Origin: Acidobacteriota bacterium
Lineage (GTDB): Bacteria; Acidobacteriota; Terriglobia; Acidiferrales; UBA7541
Length of the DNA: 64,000 nucleotides
Direction of reading: 5' to 3'
Assembly: GCA_013289955.1 (NCBI GenBank)
Contig: JABCYZ010000013.1
Location: 1 to 64,000 of the forward strand
The translations under genes and the position numbers were made by a program. The notes below the pieces were generated by a model, which saw only the letters and a program-made list of their open reading frames with translations, had not been told where the DNA came from and did not search any database. Positions 36,030-45,700 of the stretch are shown one piece after another (the stretch's first letter is position 1; each line of letters opens with the position of its first letter).

Positions 36030-36534
36030 GGCGACCTTCTGCTTTCAAAGCGATGATACACCCCGTCCAGACGGTGGGGGATTCTCTGTGTTGTGGCCGA
36101 GACGAGAAGTGGATTTCGGCGGATCGGCACTTCTCCCGTTTCCGCGTTTACCAAGCATGGAGAAGCGTCGGACTGCACATCATTACAGGTCGAATACCGA
36201 AGAGAGCGGCTTGGCTCAAGAGCAGGAACTCACAGGGAGGAAGAGAAGATCAAAAACATCCTTACAGGAAGGAGCAGAGAAAAACACACTTGACTCATGC
36301 CGGCCTTTTCACGGAAGGACTTGAGCAAATTGCTGCGGTGGGCAAGAATCAGTTAGCTCTTGCAGCTCACCCGGAGGGGAAACATGTCAATTTTCACGCC
36401 TCGACTTTGTGTGCTGGTGCCGGTTTCTTAACCTTTCAACCAAAGGCTGAAGGGGAAGAAATAGCAAGACGACCCGGGAATTTTCATGAGGGCAGAGCTC
36501 TTTGGGCTGGCATTGCGGGCGGGATGAGGATCAG
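36030..36534. other. Intergenic with a family A repeat
   Basis: No gene is supported; the open frame at 36053-36538 has no protein character. The stretch holds the repeat at 36128 and presumably the promoters of the flanking divergent genes. Confidence 0.5.
36128..36156. repeat. Family A dispersed palindrome
   Basis: CACTTCTCCCGTTTCCGCG followed by TTTACCAAGC. Confidence 0.65.
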
Positions 36535-38019
36535 GTGAATCGGAGGGATTTTGTGCGGCTTGGATGGGCCACCGCGATCGGGGCGGGGGCAGGAAAGCTG
36601 CGGCCCGCATTCGCGGAGTCGCTAGCGCTGGGGCACGTTCCGGCGCCGCCACAACCTTCGCAGATGGCGGTGTCGGAACCGAAGGCCACCGGACGCGCGG
36701 CGGATTTCACCCTGCGAATCGCACCCACCATGGTTGAGCTGGCCCCACAGGTTGTCATCAGCACGATCGGCTACAACGATAGGGTTCCCGGTCCTCTCAT
36801 GCGGGTGCGCGAGGGCCAGCCCGTCACCGTCGACGTTGTGAATGATACAGACGTTCCCGAGTACGTGCATTGGCATGGCTTATTCGTTCCGTCGGAAGTG
36901 GATGGTGCGGAGGAAGAAGGCACGCCCCCGGTCCCGCCCCACGGCCGGCGGCGCTATCAATTCGTGGCCAAGCCGGCAGGTTCGCGGTGGTACCACTCGC
37001 ATGCCGAGGCCATGCTGGATCTGCATCGGGGCGCGTACACCGGGCAGTTCGGGTTTTTCATGATCGATTCCGCGAATGATCCCGGGCTCTACGATCAAGA
37101 AGTCTTTCTGGCGCTGCGTGAATGGCAGCCTTTTCTGACCACGGCGGACCCGGACGAGGAGCGGCGGGATCCGAATGATCCGATGCCCGAAAAGCCAGAT
37201 ATTCAGGACCTACGTCCCGACGGGCTCGAGGTCGGCGCTCCTCTTTACTCGATCAACGACAAAATTCTGGGCGCGGGGGATCCCCTCCGCGTGCGGCCAG
37301 GTGAGCGTGTGCTGATGCACCTGCTCAATGCGAGTGCCTCGCAAATTCATCGGATAGGTCTTTTCGGTCATCACTTTCAGGTACTCGCTCTCGACGGCAA
37401 TCCCGTGCCCGTGCCTCAGCCGGTCGATGTGGTTGAGATCGCCCCGGGTGAGCGCGTGGATGCGATCGTGGAGATGAACCTGCCGGGCGTTTGGATTTTA
37501 GGGGAGCTGCGCAATGCCGCGCGACAATCTGGCATGGGCATCGTGGTGGAGTACGCTAATCAGGTACAGCCGCGCCCGCAATGGCTTCCGCCTGCGAAGG
37601 CGCACTGGGACTACACCATCTTTGGCAAGACCGCGCCGCACCCGACGCCAGACCATATCATCGACATGGTCTTTGAAAAAGTGCCTGGGGGGCCCCACGG
37701 GATCAATCACTGGCTCGTCAACGGCAAGGAATATCCGCATGAAAGAGAATTCGTGTTCCGCCAGGGGCGCCGCTATCGGCTGGTATTTCGCAATCGCAGT
37801 GACGACAGCCACCCGGTGCACCTCCACCGGCACCTGTTCGAACTCGTCGAGATCAACGGAAAGCCGAGTGCCGGCATCAAGAAAGATACGGTGATCGTGC
37901 CCGCATTTGGACGCGCCACCGTGGATCTGGTTGCCGACCAGCCGGGCCTCACGCTGTTTCACTGCCATATCCAGCAGCACATGGACTTTGGTTTCAAGGC
38001 CCTGTTTCGCTACGCCTAG
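36535..38019 (+). CDS. Tat-exported multicopper oxidase
   Basis: GTG at 36535, with GAGGAT upstream, opens 'VNRRDFVRLGWATAIGAGA', a Tat signal (RRDF), giving 494 residues. Copper motifs in order: 'HWHGLF' (about 118), 'WYHSHAEAM' (about 155), 'HPVHLHRHLF' (about 425) and 'FHCHIQQHMDFGF' (about 473). All ten T1/T2/T3 ligands appear present. The position of the axial T1 ligand, Met or Leu in many relatives, is Phe here, which usually goes with a higher redox potential. It oxidises phenols, metals or similar reductants in the periplasm. The next gene, the phosphoesterase, is on the same strand 220 bases on. Confidence 0.9.
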   Translation: MNRRDFVRLGWATAIGAGAGKLRPAFAESLALGHVPAPPQPSQMAVSEPKATGRAADFTLRIAPTMVELAPQVVISTIGYNDRVPGPLMRVREGQPVTVDVVNDTDVPEYVHWHGLFVPSEVDGAEEEGTPPVPPHGRRRYQFVAKPAGSRWYHSHAEAMLDLHRGAYTGQFGFFMIDSANDPGLYDQEVFLALREWQPFLTTADPDEERRDPNDPMPEKPDIQDLRPDGLEVGAPLYSINDKILGAGDPLRVRPGERVLMHLLNASASQIHRIGLFGHHFQVLALDGNPVPVPQPVDVVEIAPGERVDAIVEMNLPGVWILGELRNAARQSGMGIVVEYANQVQPRPQWLPPAKAHWDYTIFGKTAPHPTPDHIIDMVFEKVPGGPHGINHWLVNGKEYPHEREFVFRQGRRYRLVFRNRSDDSHPVHLHRHLFELVEINGKPSAGIKKDTVIVPAFGRATVDLVADQPGLTLFHCHIQQHMDFGFKALFRYA

Positions 38020-38238
38020 TCGCCGCATCCTGTACAAACCGGCAATCTGGCTGTTCAGCGAACTCAACGGTTGTCTATCCGTGTCCTCGGTAGTCAGTCA
38101 TATTCCGTCTTGCTGATCGTCCCTCCCAAGTGATCCATGTTAAGACTTTTTCACACATTCGACATACACGCGAAATATCTAAGGGGTGAAATACGGCGTT
38201 TTTGCAGTTATCCAGGAAATCCGCACGGGAGGAACCGT

Positions 38239-39561
38239 ATGAGGTCAGTCCGGGGAAGGTTCCGAGCGGCAGTGCTCATGGGAGCGGCCGCGTCGGTGCT
38301 GGCATTTGCAGCTGGGGCTATGGCGCAAAACCAGAACTCGCAGAATCAAAACTCCAATCGCAATGGGGATCCACATTCCAACGACAATACGTGGCCCTAC
38401 GCGAAGACGGGGCGCTCGCCCGTGCTGGCGGTGGTTGGCGATGTCGCCTGCCAGCCAGGCGAGACGGAGCCGAGTGGTGAGAAGAAGGGTGAAAACTGCG
38501 TCGGGGACACCGCTCAGAATCTGGTCCTATCCCAGGCGGCGACTGCGCAACAGATTGAGAATATGAAGCCTGACATCATCGCGCTCGTCGGCGATGAGCA
38601 ATACCAGGTAGGCCAATATTCGGACTTTGAGAACTCGTACGAGTTGTCTTACGGCGCTTTCAAATTCATCACGCGGCCTGCGCCTGGCAACCACGAGTTT
38701 TATACCGAGCATGGCGCGATCGGCGTTGCCGGCTACGGCTACTTCTCCTACTTCAACGGCGTCCAGCACAACGCCGATGGAACCGTGATGACGGCGACGA
38801 TCGCCAACAACCCTGACACCGCCGGTACCTTCACCCAACCCGTGCCGTATTCGGATGGACAGGCGGGCCACTTCGAGCAGTCGGGCGGGCTAGGAAACAC
38901 AGTGCCGGCGGGGGGCCCGGTCGGGGTCGGAAATGGCTGGTACTCCTACAATCTAGGCGCGTGGCATCTTATCTCGCTCAATATCGAGTGCGAGACACAG
39001 CCGGGCGGCTGCACGGGCTCCTGGTTTGCTTCCGAACTCCAATGGCTGAAAGATGATCTCGCCGCGAATCATTCCGTGTGCACAGCCGCTTACTGGCATC
39101 AGCCCACGTTCAGCGCTGCCAACAGCATCGCCGTACCCGAAGGCACGACCGCTCAGGCCTTTTGGCAAGTGCTCTACGAGAACGGAGCCGACCTGGTGCT
39201 GAATGGGCACGACCACCTCTATGCCCGCTACCGTCCGCTCGACCCTTCCGGCAATTCCGATCCAAGGAAGGGCATACGGGAATTCATCGTGGGCACCGGC
39301 GGCGAGACACTCGATGCCGTCGTTACAACCAACACAACAACGGCCGATCCTAGCGGCAACCCGAACTTCAACGCGGAGAATATCGAGGCGGCAACGGGGC
39401 AGTTCTGGGGCGTGATGCGCCTGACGCTCAATGAGAATGGCTATGCGTGGGATTTCGAGTCGGCACTGAAGGACCCTGCACAGCCAACCGGTCCGCCCAC
39501 TTACAGCGACAAGGGTGTCAGCTCCTGCCACGGTAGGCCCGGTTGGGGTGGTAAGAACTGA
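38239..39561 (+). CDS. Secreted metallophosphoesterase
   Basis: ATG 38239 with GGGAGGA upstream, giving 440 residues. A signal peptide ends near 'GAMAQN', followed by an Asn/Gln-rich linker. Calcineurin-like motifs: 'VLAVVGDVAC' (metal Asp), 'IIALVGDEQYQVG' (GD.x; Glu replaces the usual Asn/Asp after GD), 'APGNHEFYT' (GNHE), 'AYWHQPTF' (His) and 'VLNGHDHLYAR' (GHDH). It resembles secreted purple-acid-phosphatase-like enzymes acting on phosphate esters. The altered 'GDEQY' metal site is worth noting. Confidence 0.88.
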   Translation: MRSVRGRFRAAVLMGAAASVLAFAAGAMAQNQNSQNQNSNRNGDPHSNDNTWPYAKTGRSPVLAVVGDVACQPGETEPSGEKKGENCVGDTAQNLVLSQAATAQQIENMKPDIIALVGDEQYQVGQYSDFENSYELSYGAFKFITRPAPGNHEFYTEHGAIGVAGYGYFSYFNGVQHNADGTVMTATIANNPDTAGTFTQPVPYSDGQAGHFEQSGGLGNTVPAGGPVGVGNGWYSYNLGAWHLISLNIECETQPGGCTGSWFASELQWLKDDLAANHSVCTAAYWHQPTFSAANSIAVPEGTTAQAFWQVLYENGADLVLNGHDHLYARYRPLDPSGNSDPRKGIREFIVGTGGETLDAVVTTNTTTADPSGNPNFNAENIEAATGQFWGVMRLTLNENGYAWDFESALKDPAQPTGPPTYSDKGVSSCHGRPGWGGKN

Positions 39562-39604
39562 GATAGTAACAATAACAACCAACAACCAGGCTGGCTTCGG
39601 GGCG

Positions 39605-41263
39605 TTATCGCCGACGTATTCGCCCTTCGCGACTCCCCGCCAAGGGTGGGGAGTTTTCATTACCCCGCCCTGGCCGGCCCGGCTTATCGGATGGCACTTC
39701 CAGCTTTTTCAAAACGTCACGGGCGTTGTCATTCTGTGGATTTAGATCGAGTGACTTCTTGTAGTTTTCAATGCCCAGCGCCTTGTCGCCTTGCTTCAAG
39801 TATGCCTCGCCGAGCGAATCGTACGCGTTTGCATCCGTGGGGAACTGTTCGACGTTAAGGCGAAATATCTCCACGGCGCCTTTCGTGTCGCCATTGCGCA
39901 GGAGCTCATAGCCCATCGAGTTTAGCTGCAGGACGCCAAAATCATACTTGTCCTGTGCGTTCTGATAGAGTTCACGGTAACGCTCGACGGCCTTTTTCAC
40001 ACCCTTCGAGCGATAGGTCCCGTACAGAACCGCGCGGATGTCGATATTCGGACACTCGACCTGTGTGCTACCCGCACCCCACCTTCTCCACGAACAAAGC
40101 AAGGAAGCAATGAATGCTCCCCCATTGGAGCTGTTGGTCATAATCACGATGCCGTCACCCGTGGACGGAACAATCTGATAGAAGCTCTCCCATCCCCGGT
40201 TCGATCCTCCGTGCCCGATTCCAACCTTCCCAGCAAATTGGGCTGGGCGCACCGTGTAGCCGAATCCGTATTGTGGCTGGGGTCCAAACGGGTCGCGGTC
40301 AGCCCACTGCGAATTCGGCGCCGGGGATTGCATCTGAGCAATACTCTGCCCCTTCACCACTCCCCGCCCCGCTGGCTCCTCCCCTGCGGGACCTTGCAGT
40401 CCCGCCGCGGCGAATTTCGTTAGATCGCGCAGCGTCGTGGTAAGTCCAGCGGCGGACAGCTCGTTGTAACGCAGAATCGGGATTACGCTCTCGAGACCAT
40501 CGTAGGGGGTGGCCATCACCTGCTGAAATTTCGGCGGCAGCCCATACTGACTGTTCGACATCTGAAGAGGCCGAAAGATGTTCGCTCTCATGTAGTCCTG
40601 AAATCGTTCGCCAGAGACTTCTTCAATTAGGAGCTGAAGAATGGTGTAGTTCGCTCCGGAGTAGTGGAAACCAGAGCCAGGCGCAGCCACCACTCGCACT
40701 TCTCCAGTCCCAGTTTTGCCGGAAAGAGAATCCTCGATCGGTGGAAGAGGGCTCTCTGGATCCCATCCATGAAAATCATGATTCGAAATGCCGGAAGTGT
40801 GGCTGAGCAGCCGCCGTACCGTGACTTGACCATTGTCGAACGAAGAAGCGGGGAGGTGCCATCGGTGGAGGTAAGAATCAACGGGGCGGTCCAGATCTAC
40901 CTTGCCCTGGTCCACGAGTTGCATGACCGCCCACGCCGTGGGCGATTTCGAAATCGAGCCGACGTTGAAGACTGTTTCGGCTGTGACGTGCGTCCCACTG
41001 GCAAGGTTAGCGAAACCATAGCCGCGCATCCAGACGACCCTACCATTCTGAATCAGCGCGATGGCGGCCCCAGGTACCACATATTCCCGCAGAAGGTTGG
41101 GAGCTGCGGCATCTACCGCCGACGCAAATGAGTGCGTGTCTTTCGGCTTTGCGGTTTCAGCTCTAGACGGTTCACGGAACGGTCTTGCGGTCTGGCCCCT
41201 AGTGCTTGCCGCTGGAAATATCCCAGAAAAAGAGAGGCACAACCATAGAAGGGATATTCTCAT
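39605..41263 (-). CDS. Class C beta-lactamase-like serine hydrolase with TPR tail
   Basis: ATG 41263 begins 'MRISLLWLCLSFSGIFPAA', a signal peptide; the frame opens 13 codons earlier. 552 residues. The hydrolase has 'VGSISKSPTAW' (Ser-x-x-Lys, about 105-108), 'YSGANYTILQ' (Tyr-x-Asn, about 202-204) and 'GIGHGGSNRGW' (HGG, about 346-348), so all beta-lactamase-fold residues are present. After about 420 a TPR domain follows, with 'ANAYDSLGEAYLKQGDKAL' and 'IENYKKSLDLNPQNDNARD'. Family members act on peptides, esters or D-amino acids; beta-lactam resistance is not implied. It converges with the phosphoesterase. Confidence 0.9.
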   Translation of the reverse strand: MRISLLWLCLSFSGIFPAASTRGQTARPFREPSRAETAKPKDTHSFASAVDAAAPNLLREYVVPGAAIALIQNGRVVWMRGYGFANLASGTHVTAETVFNVGSISKSPTAWAVMQLVDQGKVDLDRPVDSYLHRWHLPASSFDNGQVTVRRLLSHTSGISNHDFHGWDPESPLPPIEDSLSGKTGTGEVRVVAAPGSGFHYSGANYTILQLLIEEVSGERFQDYMRANIFRPLQMSNSQYGLPPKFQQVMATPYDGLESVIPILRYNELSAAGLTTTLRDLTKFAAAGLQGPAGEEPAGRGVVKGQSIAQMQSPAPNSQWADRDPFGPQPQYGFGYTVRPAQFAGKVGIGHGGSNRGWESFYQIVPSTGDGIVIMTNSSNGGAFIASLLCSWRRWGAGSTQVECPNIDIRAVLYGTYRSKGVKKAVERYRELYQNAQDKYDFGVLQLNSMGYELLRNGDTKGAVEIFRLNVEQFPTDANAYDSLGEAYLKQGDKALGIENYKKSLDLNPQNDNARDVLKKLEVPSDKPGRPGRGNENSPPLAGSREGRIRRR

Positions 41264-41375
41264 GCTGCTGAATACGGACGCCTGTCGCTTTTGTTCCCGC
41301 ACGATGCCCGTCCCCCATTTGAACCTGCATCGATTGTGGCGCGGAACGCTGACTTTCTGATCCTAGCTCGTGGTT

Positions 41376-41396
41376 AGAGTCGTTTATCGGGACTTG
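41376..41396. repeat. Family A dispersed palindrome, right half, supplies a stop codon
   Basis: AGAGTCGTTTATCGGGACTT. The minus-strand gene at 41384-42463 uses AAG TCC CGA TAA from this copy as its last residues and stop. Confidence 0.65.
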
Positions 41397-42463
41397 GGCT
41401 GCTTGGCATGCTCCGGGTTCGGAATTGGCGGAAATTTCTCAAGGACAGCGTTGTTTTCTACGGATTGAAGGATGAATTGAGCGTCGAACAGTCCCATCTG
41501 GCCAAAGCCCAGAAAATCGGCTCTGTCCGTTTCTTTGCGTTTCAAATGGAATGCATGAATATCGTCCGAGACTGCATCAATTCTTCCGATGAACGTTGCT
41601 GCAACGCGATAGAACGTCCATGTGTCAGCGTCCTCTTTTGAACTTTGCTCGTCCTTTTTAGCTCGTGCGCTCATGAGTTTCTGAAAACGCTGAAACTTTG
41701 AATCCTGAACCAGTTTCACGGGCACAGGCAGTATCAGTTTCCCCTCGGCATCTTCCGAGCCGGGCCTTCCTCCGCCACCGACGGCAGCTACCAAACCCGG
41801 CGGCCATTCCCCACCGCCGTATTCAAACCAGAGCGCACCGCTACATCCATTCGCGCCCAGCTCCGAATATTCAAAATTGCCAGACGCATATCCATGAATC
41901 CGGACCATTTTGTTATTGAACGCAGACGGATGCTCAAGAATGGCGCACACCGTAGTCTCGATGAGTTGTTGTTGAGCTGCGATTCTTGATTCCTGTTCGT
42001 TTACCGGTGTTATGCACGCCAGCACGTCCTCTTGTGTGCTCCCGAGGCTTATGGGTTTCACGCACGTCGTGACTCTTATCTGATTACCATCAAAGACCTG
42101 TGTCCTTCTCCCTGAGCCGAGATTGAGTAGAGCTCTCGAATCATATTCAACTTCGTAGACGTCTCCGACTTCATCGCCAGCCAACCCGTACGCGGATTTG
42201 AAGAACCCAAACGTACTGAAGTACAAGACGCGGAAAGGTTTGTGGTCGTCAAACGCCGCCTTAGCGCAAGCTGTAACCTTGGCATCCGGTTTGTTCAGGC
42301 TCGTGCTTCCGCAGTCAATCGGTCGACCGCCCATTGATGCGGACAGCGATGTTAATCTGCGGCCAACTAGCTGGTCTTCCTGGTCAGAGCGGGCTCCCAC
42401 AGCCGCGAATGACCAAGAGAGAATGCTGACAAGCGCCAAGATAAATCGAGGTCTGAGCTTCAT
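41384..42463 (-). CDS. Secreted hypothetical protein
   Basis: From ATG 42463 ('MKLRPRFILALVSILSWSF', a signal peptide) it has 359 residues; the frame is open 34 codons further upstream. I do not recognise the family. Visible features: 'GDEVGDVYEVEYDSRALLN', 'ILEHPSAFNNKMVRIHGYA' (an OB-like strand set), 'GCSGALWFEYGGGEWPPG', and 'VAATFIGRIDAVSDDIHAF', suggesting two small beta domains, with several Cys. The last residues 'KSR' and the stop come from a family A repeat, so the native tail may be altered. Another diverged repeat lies 28 bases upstream of the start. Confidence 0.7.
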   Translation of the reverse strand: MKLRPRFILALVSILSWSFAAVGARSDQEDQLVGRRLTSLSASMGGRPIDCGSTSLNKPDAKVTACAKAAFDDHKPFRVLYFSTFGFFKSAYGLAGDEVGDVYEVEYDSRALLNLGSGRRTQVFDGNQIRVTTCVKPISLGSTQEDVLACITPVNEQESRIAAQQQLIETTVCAILEHPSAFNNKMVRIHGYASGNFEYSELGANGCSGALWFEYGGGEWPPGLVAAVGGGGRPGSEDAEGKLILPVPVKLVQDSKFQRFQKLMSARAKKDEQSSKEDADTWTFYRVAATFIGRIDAVSDDIHAFHLKRKETDRADFLGFGQMGLFDAQFILQSVENNAVLEKFPPIPNPEHAKQPKSR

Positions 42464-42490
42464 CCAGGAGTTTTTCCCTTCCAAATCATT

Positions 42491-42520
42491 GGACACCGAT
42501 TTCCCGGATAGCGGTGTCTG
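42491..42520. repeat. Diverged family A hairpin
   Basis: GACACCG (42492-42498) pairs with CGGTGTC (42512-42518); the loop TTTCCCGGATAGCGG resembles the family A core. Confidence 0.4.
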
Positions 42521-42723
42521 GCATTCTGTCCGAAATCGACTCAGTTTGTCGTTTCGGGACGGCACTGACTTTGTGCCGCCGCTTTAATTGCCATGAAATG
42601 TTGTCAACCTACAGTTGCAAACCCAAAGCGAGAAGCTTCTGTCGAACATCCGGGCGATAGAGCACTTCCATAAATGAGATGTCACCATCCACGACGTCAA
42701 GGATGAGCACGGGCAGCACGCAA

Positions 42724-42752
42724 TTGACTAGACTCTTATCAGCCGCTATATT
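42724..42752 (+). promoter_or_regulatory. Sigma70-type promoter of the subtilase gene
   Basis: TTGACT (42724-42729), a 17-base spacer and TATATT (42747-42752). Transcription would begin near 42759, about 14 bases before the TTG start at 42773. Confidence 0.65.
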
Positions 42753-42772
42753 TTCATCGTTCCCCGAATCAT

Positions 42773-45700
42773 TTGCGACCTATACAACGTCTCTGGAGCC
42801 GTCTCGTGCAACCTTTCTCCGGTCGGGTCCGTCTGGCCCCTTGGCTAATTGCTGCCACTGTCCTCGGATTGTCTTTCCCTCTCGCTGCCCAACTCCGTAC
42901 CTCAGTTCGCCGGCTGCGTCCGCAAGTCGGAGCAAGCGTGGCCGGATCTTCAGATGAGAAATACGTCCCCGGAGAAGTTTTGGTGCGGTTTCGTCCGGGT
43001 GTACCAGCGGCGACGAAAGCCGCGCTGCATCGCCGTGTCGGGGCCACCGTCTTCCGCACCTCGCAAGCCGTCACAGGTCTCCAACGCGTTCGCGTGCAGG
43101 GCACCAGTGTTCGCGAAGCCATCCATCTTTACCGGCAAGACCCTAATGTCCTCTACGCTGAACCAAATTATATTGTCCGCGCCTTCACGACTCCTAACGA
43201 CCCCCTGTTTTCCTCCCAGTGGGATTTGCAGAACACGGGGCAGATGGGCGGTACTCCCGGCGCCGACATTCATGCCACGCAAGCCTGGAGTCTGACCACC
43301 GGCAGTTCTAACGTTGTCGTCGCGGTAGTGGACACCGGTGTGGACTACACCCACCCGGACCTCGGGCAAAACGTTTGGAGTGCCGCAGCAACCTTCCAGG
43401 GCTTCGATATTAACGGCAATCCACTGACCTGCCCTGCGGGTTCGCACGGTTTCAACGCCGTCTATGGCCTATGCGACCCGATGGACGACAACGGCCACGG
43501 CACGCACGTTTCCGGAACCATCGGCGCTCTGGGCAACAACGGTCAGGGCGTCAGCGGGATCAATTGGCAGGTGCAAATTCTTCCTTGCAAGTTTCTGGGT
43601 TCGGACGGCACCGGCTCCGTCGGTGGGGCCATCGAATGCCTCGAAGTTATAAAGTCCTTAAAAGATTCCGGCACCAACATCATCGCCACCAACAACAGCT
43701 GGGGTGGCGTCGAATTCTCACAGGCCCTGGAAGACGCCGTCGCCGCTCAGCTGGCGGACGGCATCCTCTTCATCGCTGCGGCGGGCAACGATTTCACGAA
43801 CAACGATTCTCTCCCGACCTACCCCGCGAACATCCCTCTTCCCAACGTGCTCGCCGTCGCCGCCACGGATCGCACCGATTCTCTCGCGGCCTTCTCGAAC
43901 GTTGGCAGGCATACCGTCCATTTGGCCGCGCCCGGCGTGGATATTCTGAGCACCACGCCGAACGACACGTATTCCCTGGACAGCGGCACTTCCATGGCGA
44001 CCCCGCACGTAACCGGCGTGGCCGCCCTCCTCAAAGCCCAGGATCCCACTCGCGACTGGCGATCGATTAAGAATCTTCTCTTGGCCGGCGGGGATTCACT
44101 CGCTGTGCTGTCACCAACCATAACCGGCAAGCGCTTGAACGCCTACGGTTCCATGACCTGCGCGAATCGGCCCGTCTACGGACGCTTGCAGCCCGCGCTT
44201 AGCGAAATCTCCGGAAGCGTCGGAACACCCCTCACCCTGAGCGCGCTGAACATCAACTGCGACCAGCCCGCCGGCACAGTACAGGTCACCGTTGCTCCGG
44301 GAGGTCAGACGATCACGCTCGTAGATGATGGAACCGGCGCGGACCTAGCCGCCGGCGACGGCGTTTACACCGCCTCTTGGACCCCGACTGCCCTAGGTAA
44401 CTACACCCTGACCTTTCCGAATGGCGATGTCATCGCGGTTTCCGTCTTGCAGAACTACGGCTACACCACCCAGGCATCTTCGAGCTACATCTCTTTCGCC
44501 GGCGCCAACCTCAATCTCGGTGATGACGACATCGCTACGGTCGCCTCGCCTTTTCCGATTGCGTTTGGTGGAGGCAGTTTCTCGACGCTTTACGTCAGCA
44601 GTAACGGCATCATCAGTTTCACCAACGCATTTGGCGAGTATGTGAACTACCCTCTCCCGATTCCTGACGGCGACACCCCGTCCCGCGACCTTCCCGTACA
44701 GACACTGGTCGCTCCCTTCTGGGACGACCTGTATCCGGTCAAAGGCACCAATCAAAACGTATTCTGGGCAGCGCTCGGCGCGGCACCCAACCGCCAGTTG
44801 GTCGTGGAATGGCGGAATGTCCGTCACTACGATTGCCGGACCGACAGCAACGCCACCATCCAGTTCGAGGTTGTGTTTCAAGAGGGTTCCGGAAACGTAT
44901 TGTTCAACTATGCCAACACCGCCTTCGGCGACAACTGTGCGTTTTACGACGCGGGAGGCTCCGCCACCGTGGGCATTCAGGTTGCACCCACTCTCGGCAG
45001 CACTTGGAGCTACGACGGACAATTTGTTGGGAGTAACACCGGCATTGTCTGGCAGACCCCCCCACCGGTTGCTCAAAGCAATCCCATCCCCACGCTTTCC
45101 GCGGTCTCGCCGAACAGCATCGTCCTCGGCAGCCCTTCCTTCACCTTGACCTTAACGGGCACCAACTTTGTCCCCGGCGCCTCCATCCAATGGAACGGCG
45201 CACCTCGCGCGGCCACGTTTGTCAGCAGTTCCCAGCTGACTGCGCAAATTGATGCCTCAGACTTCAATCTTTATGACGGGACGGGGACGATTACCATCGC
45301 CGTCGTCAATCCCGCGCCCGGAGGCGGTACTTCCAACACCCTGAGCTTTACGTTCAGCGCGCCCGGCCCGGTCATTACTGCCTTGAGCCCCGCCAGCGCT
45401 CTCGCCGGCGGATTCGGCTTTCTGCTTTCCGTGAGCGGCAGCAACTTCACCCCCGGCACGCAAGTTGCCTGGAACGGCCAGGCGCGCCAGACGTACGTGC
45501 AGAACCCGAACCTGCTTACTGCGGAAATCCCTCCGACGGACATCGCGACCGCCGGTACTGTCAGCGTCACGGTCGTGAACCCCGGGAGCGGCGCGTCGAA
45601 CGCGGTTAGTTTTTCCGTTCTCCCCAACAGTCCCCAGGCCGCAAATCTCGCTTCGCAACCGGCTCTCCGGCCAATACCGGGAATGGACCACCATCCGTAC

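Noticed and set aside
9465..36156. Integron attC sites
   Set aside because: The repeats separate single small genes, but I could not find conserved RYYYAAC and GTTRRRY ends or an intI gene, so I do not call an integron.
36053..36538. 161-codon frame before the multicopper oxidase
   Set aside because: It contains a family A repeat and lacks protein character; the oxidase start with RRDF is a better anchor.
39605..41263. Antibiotic-resistance beta-lactamase
   Set aside because: The serine-hydrolase motifs are present, but the TPR tail and family pattern point to the broad class C-like hydrolases, so a resistance role is not supported.
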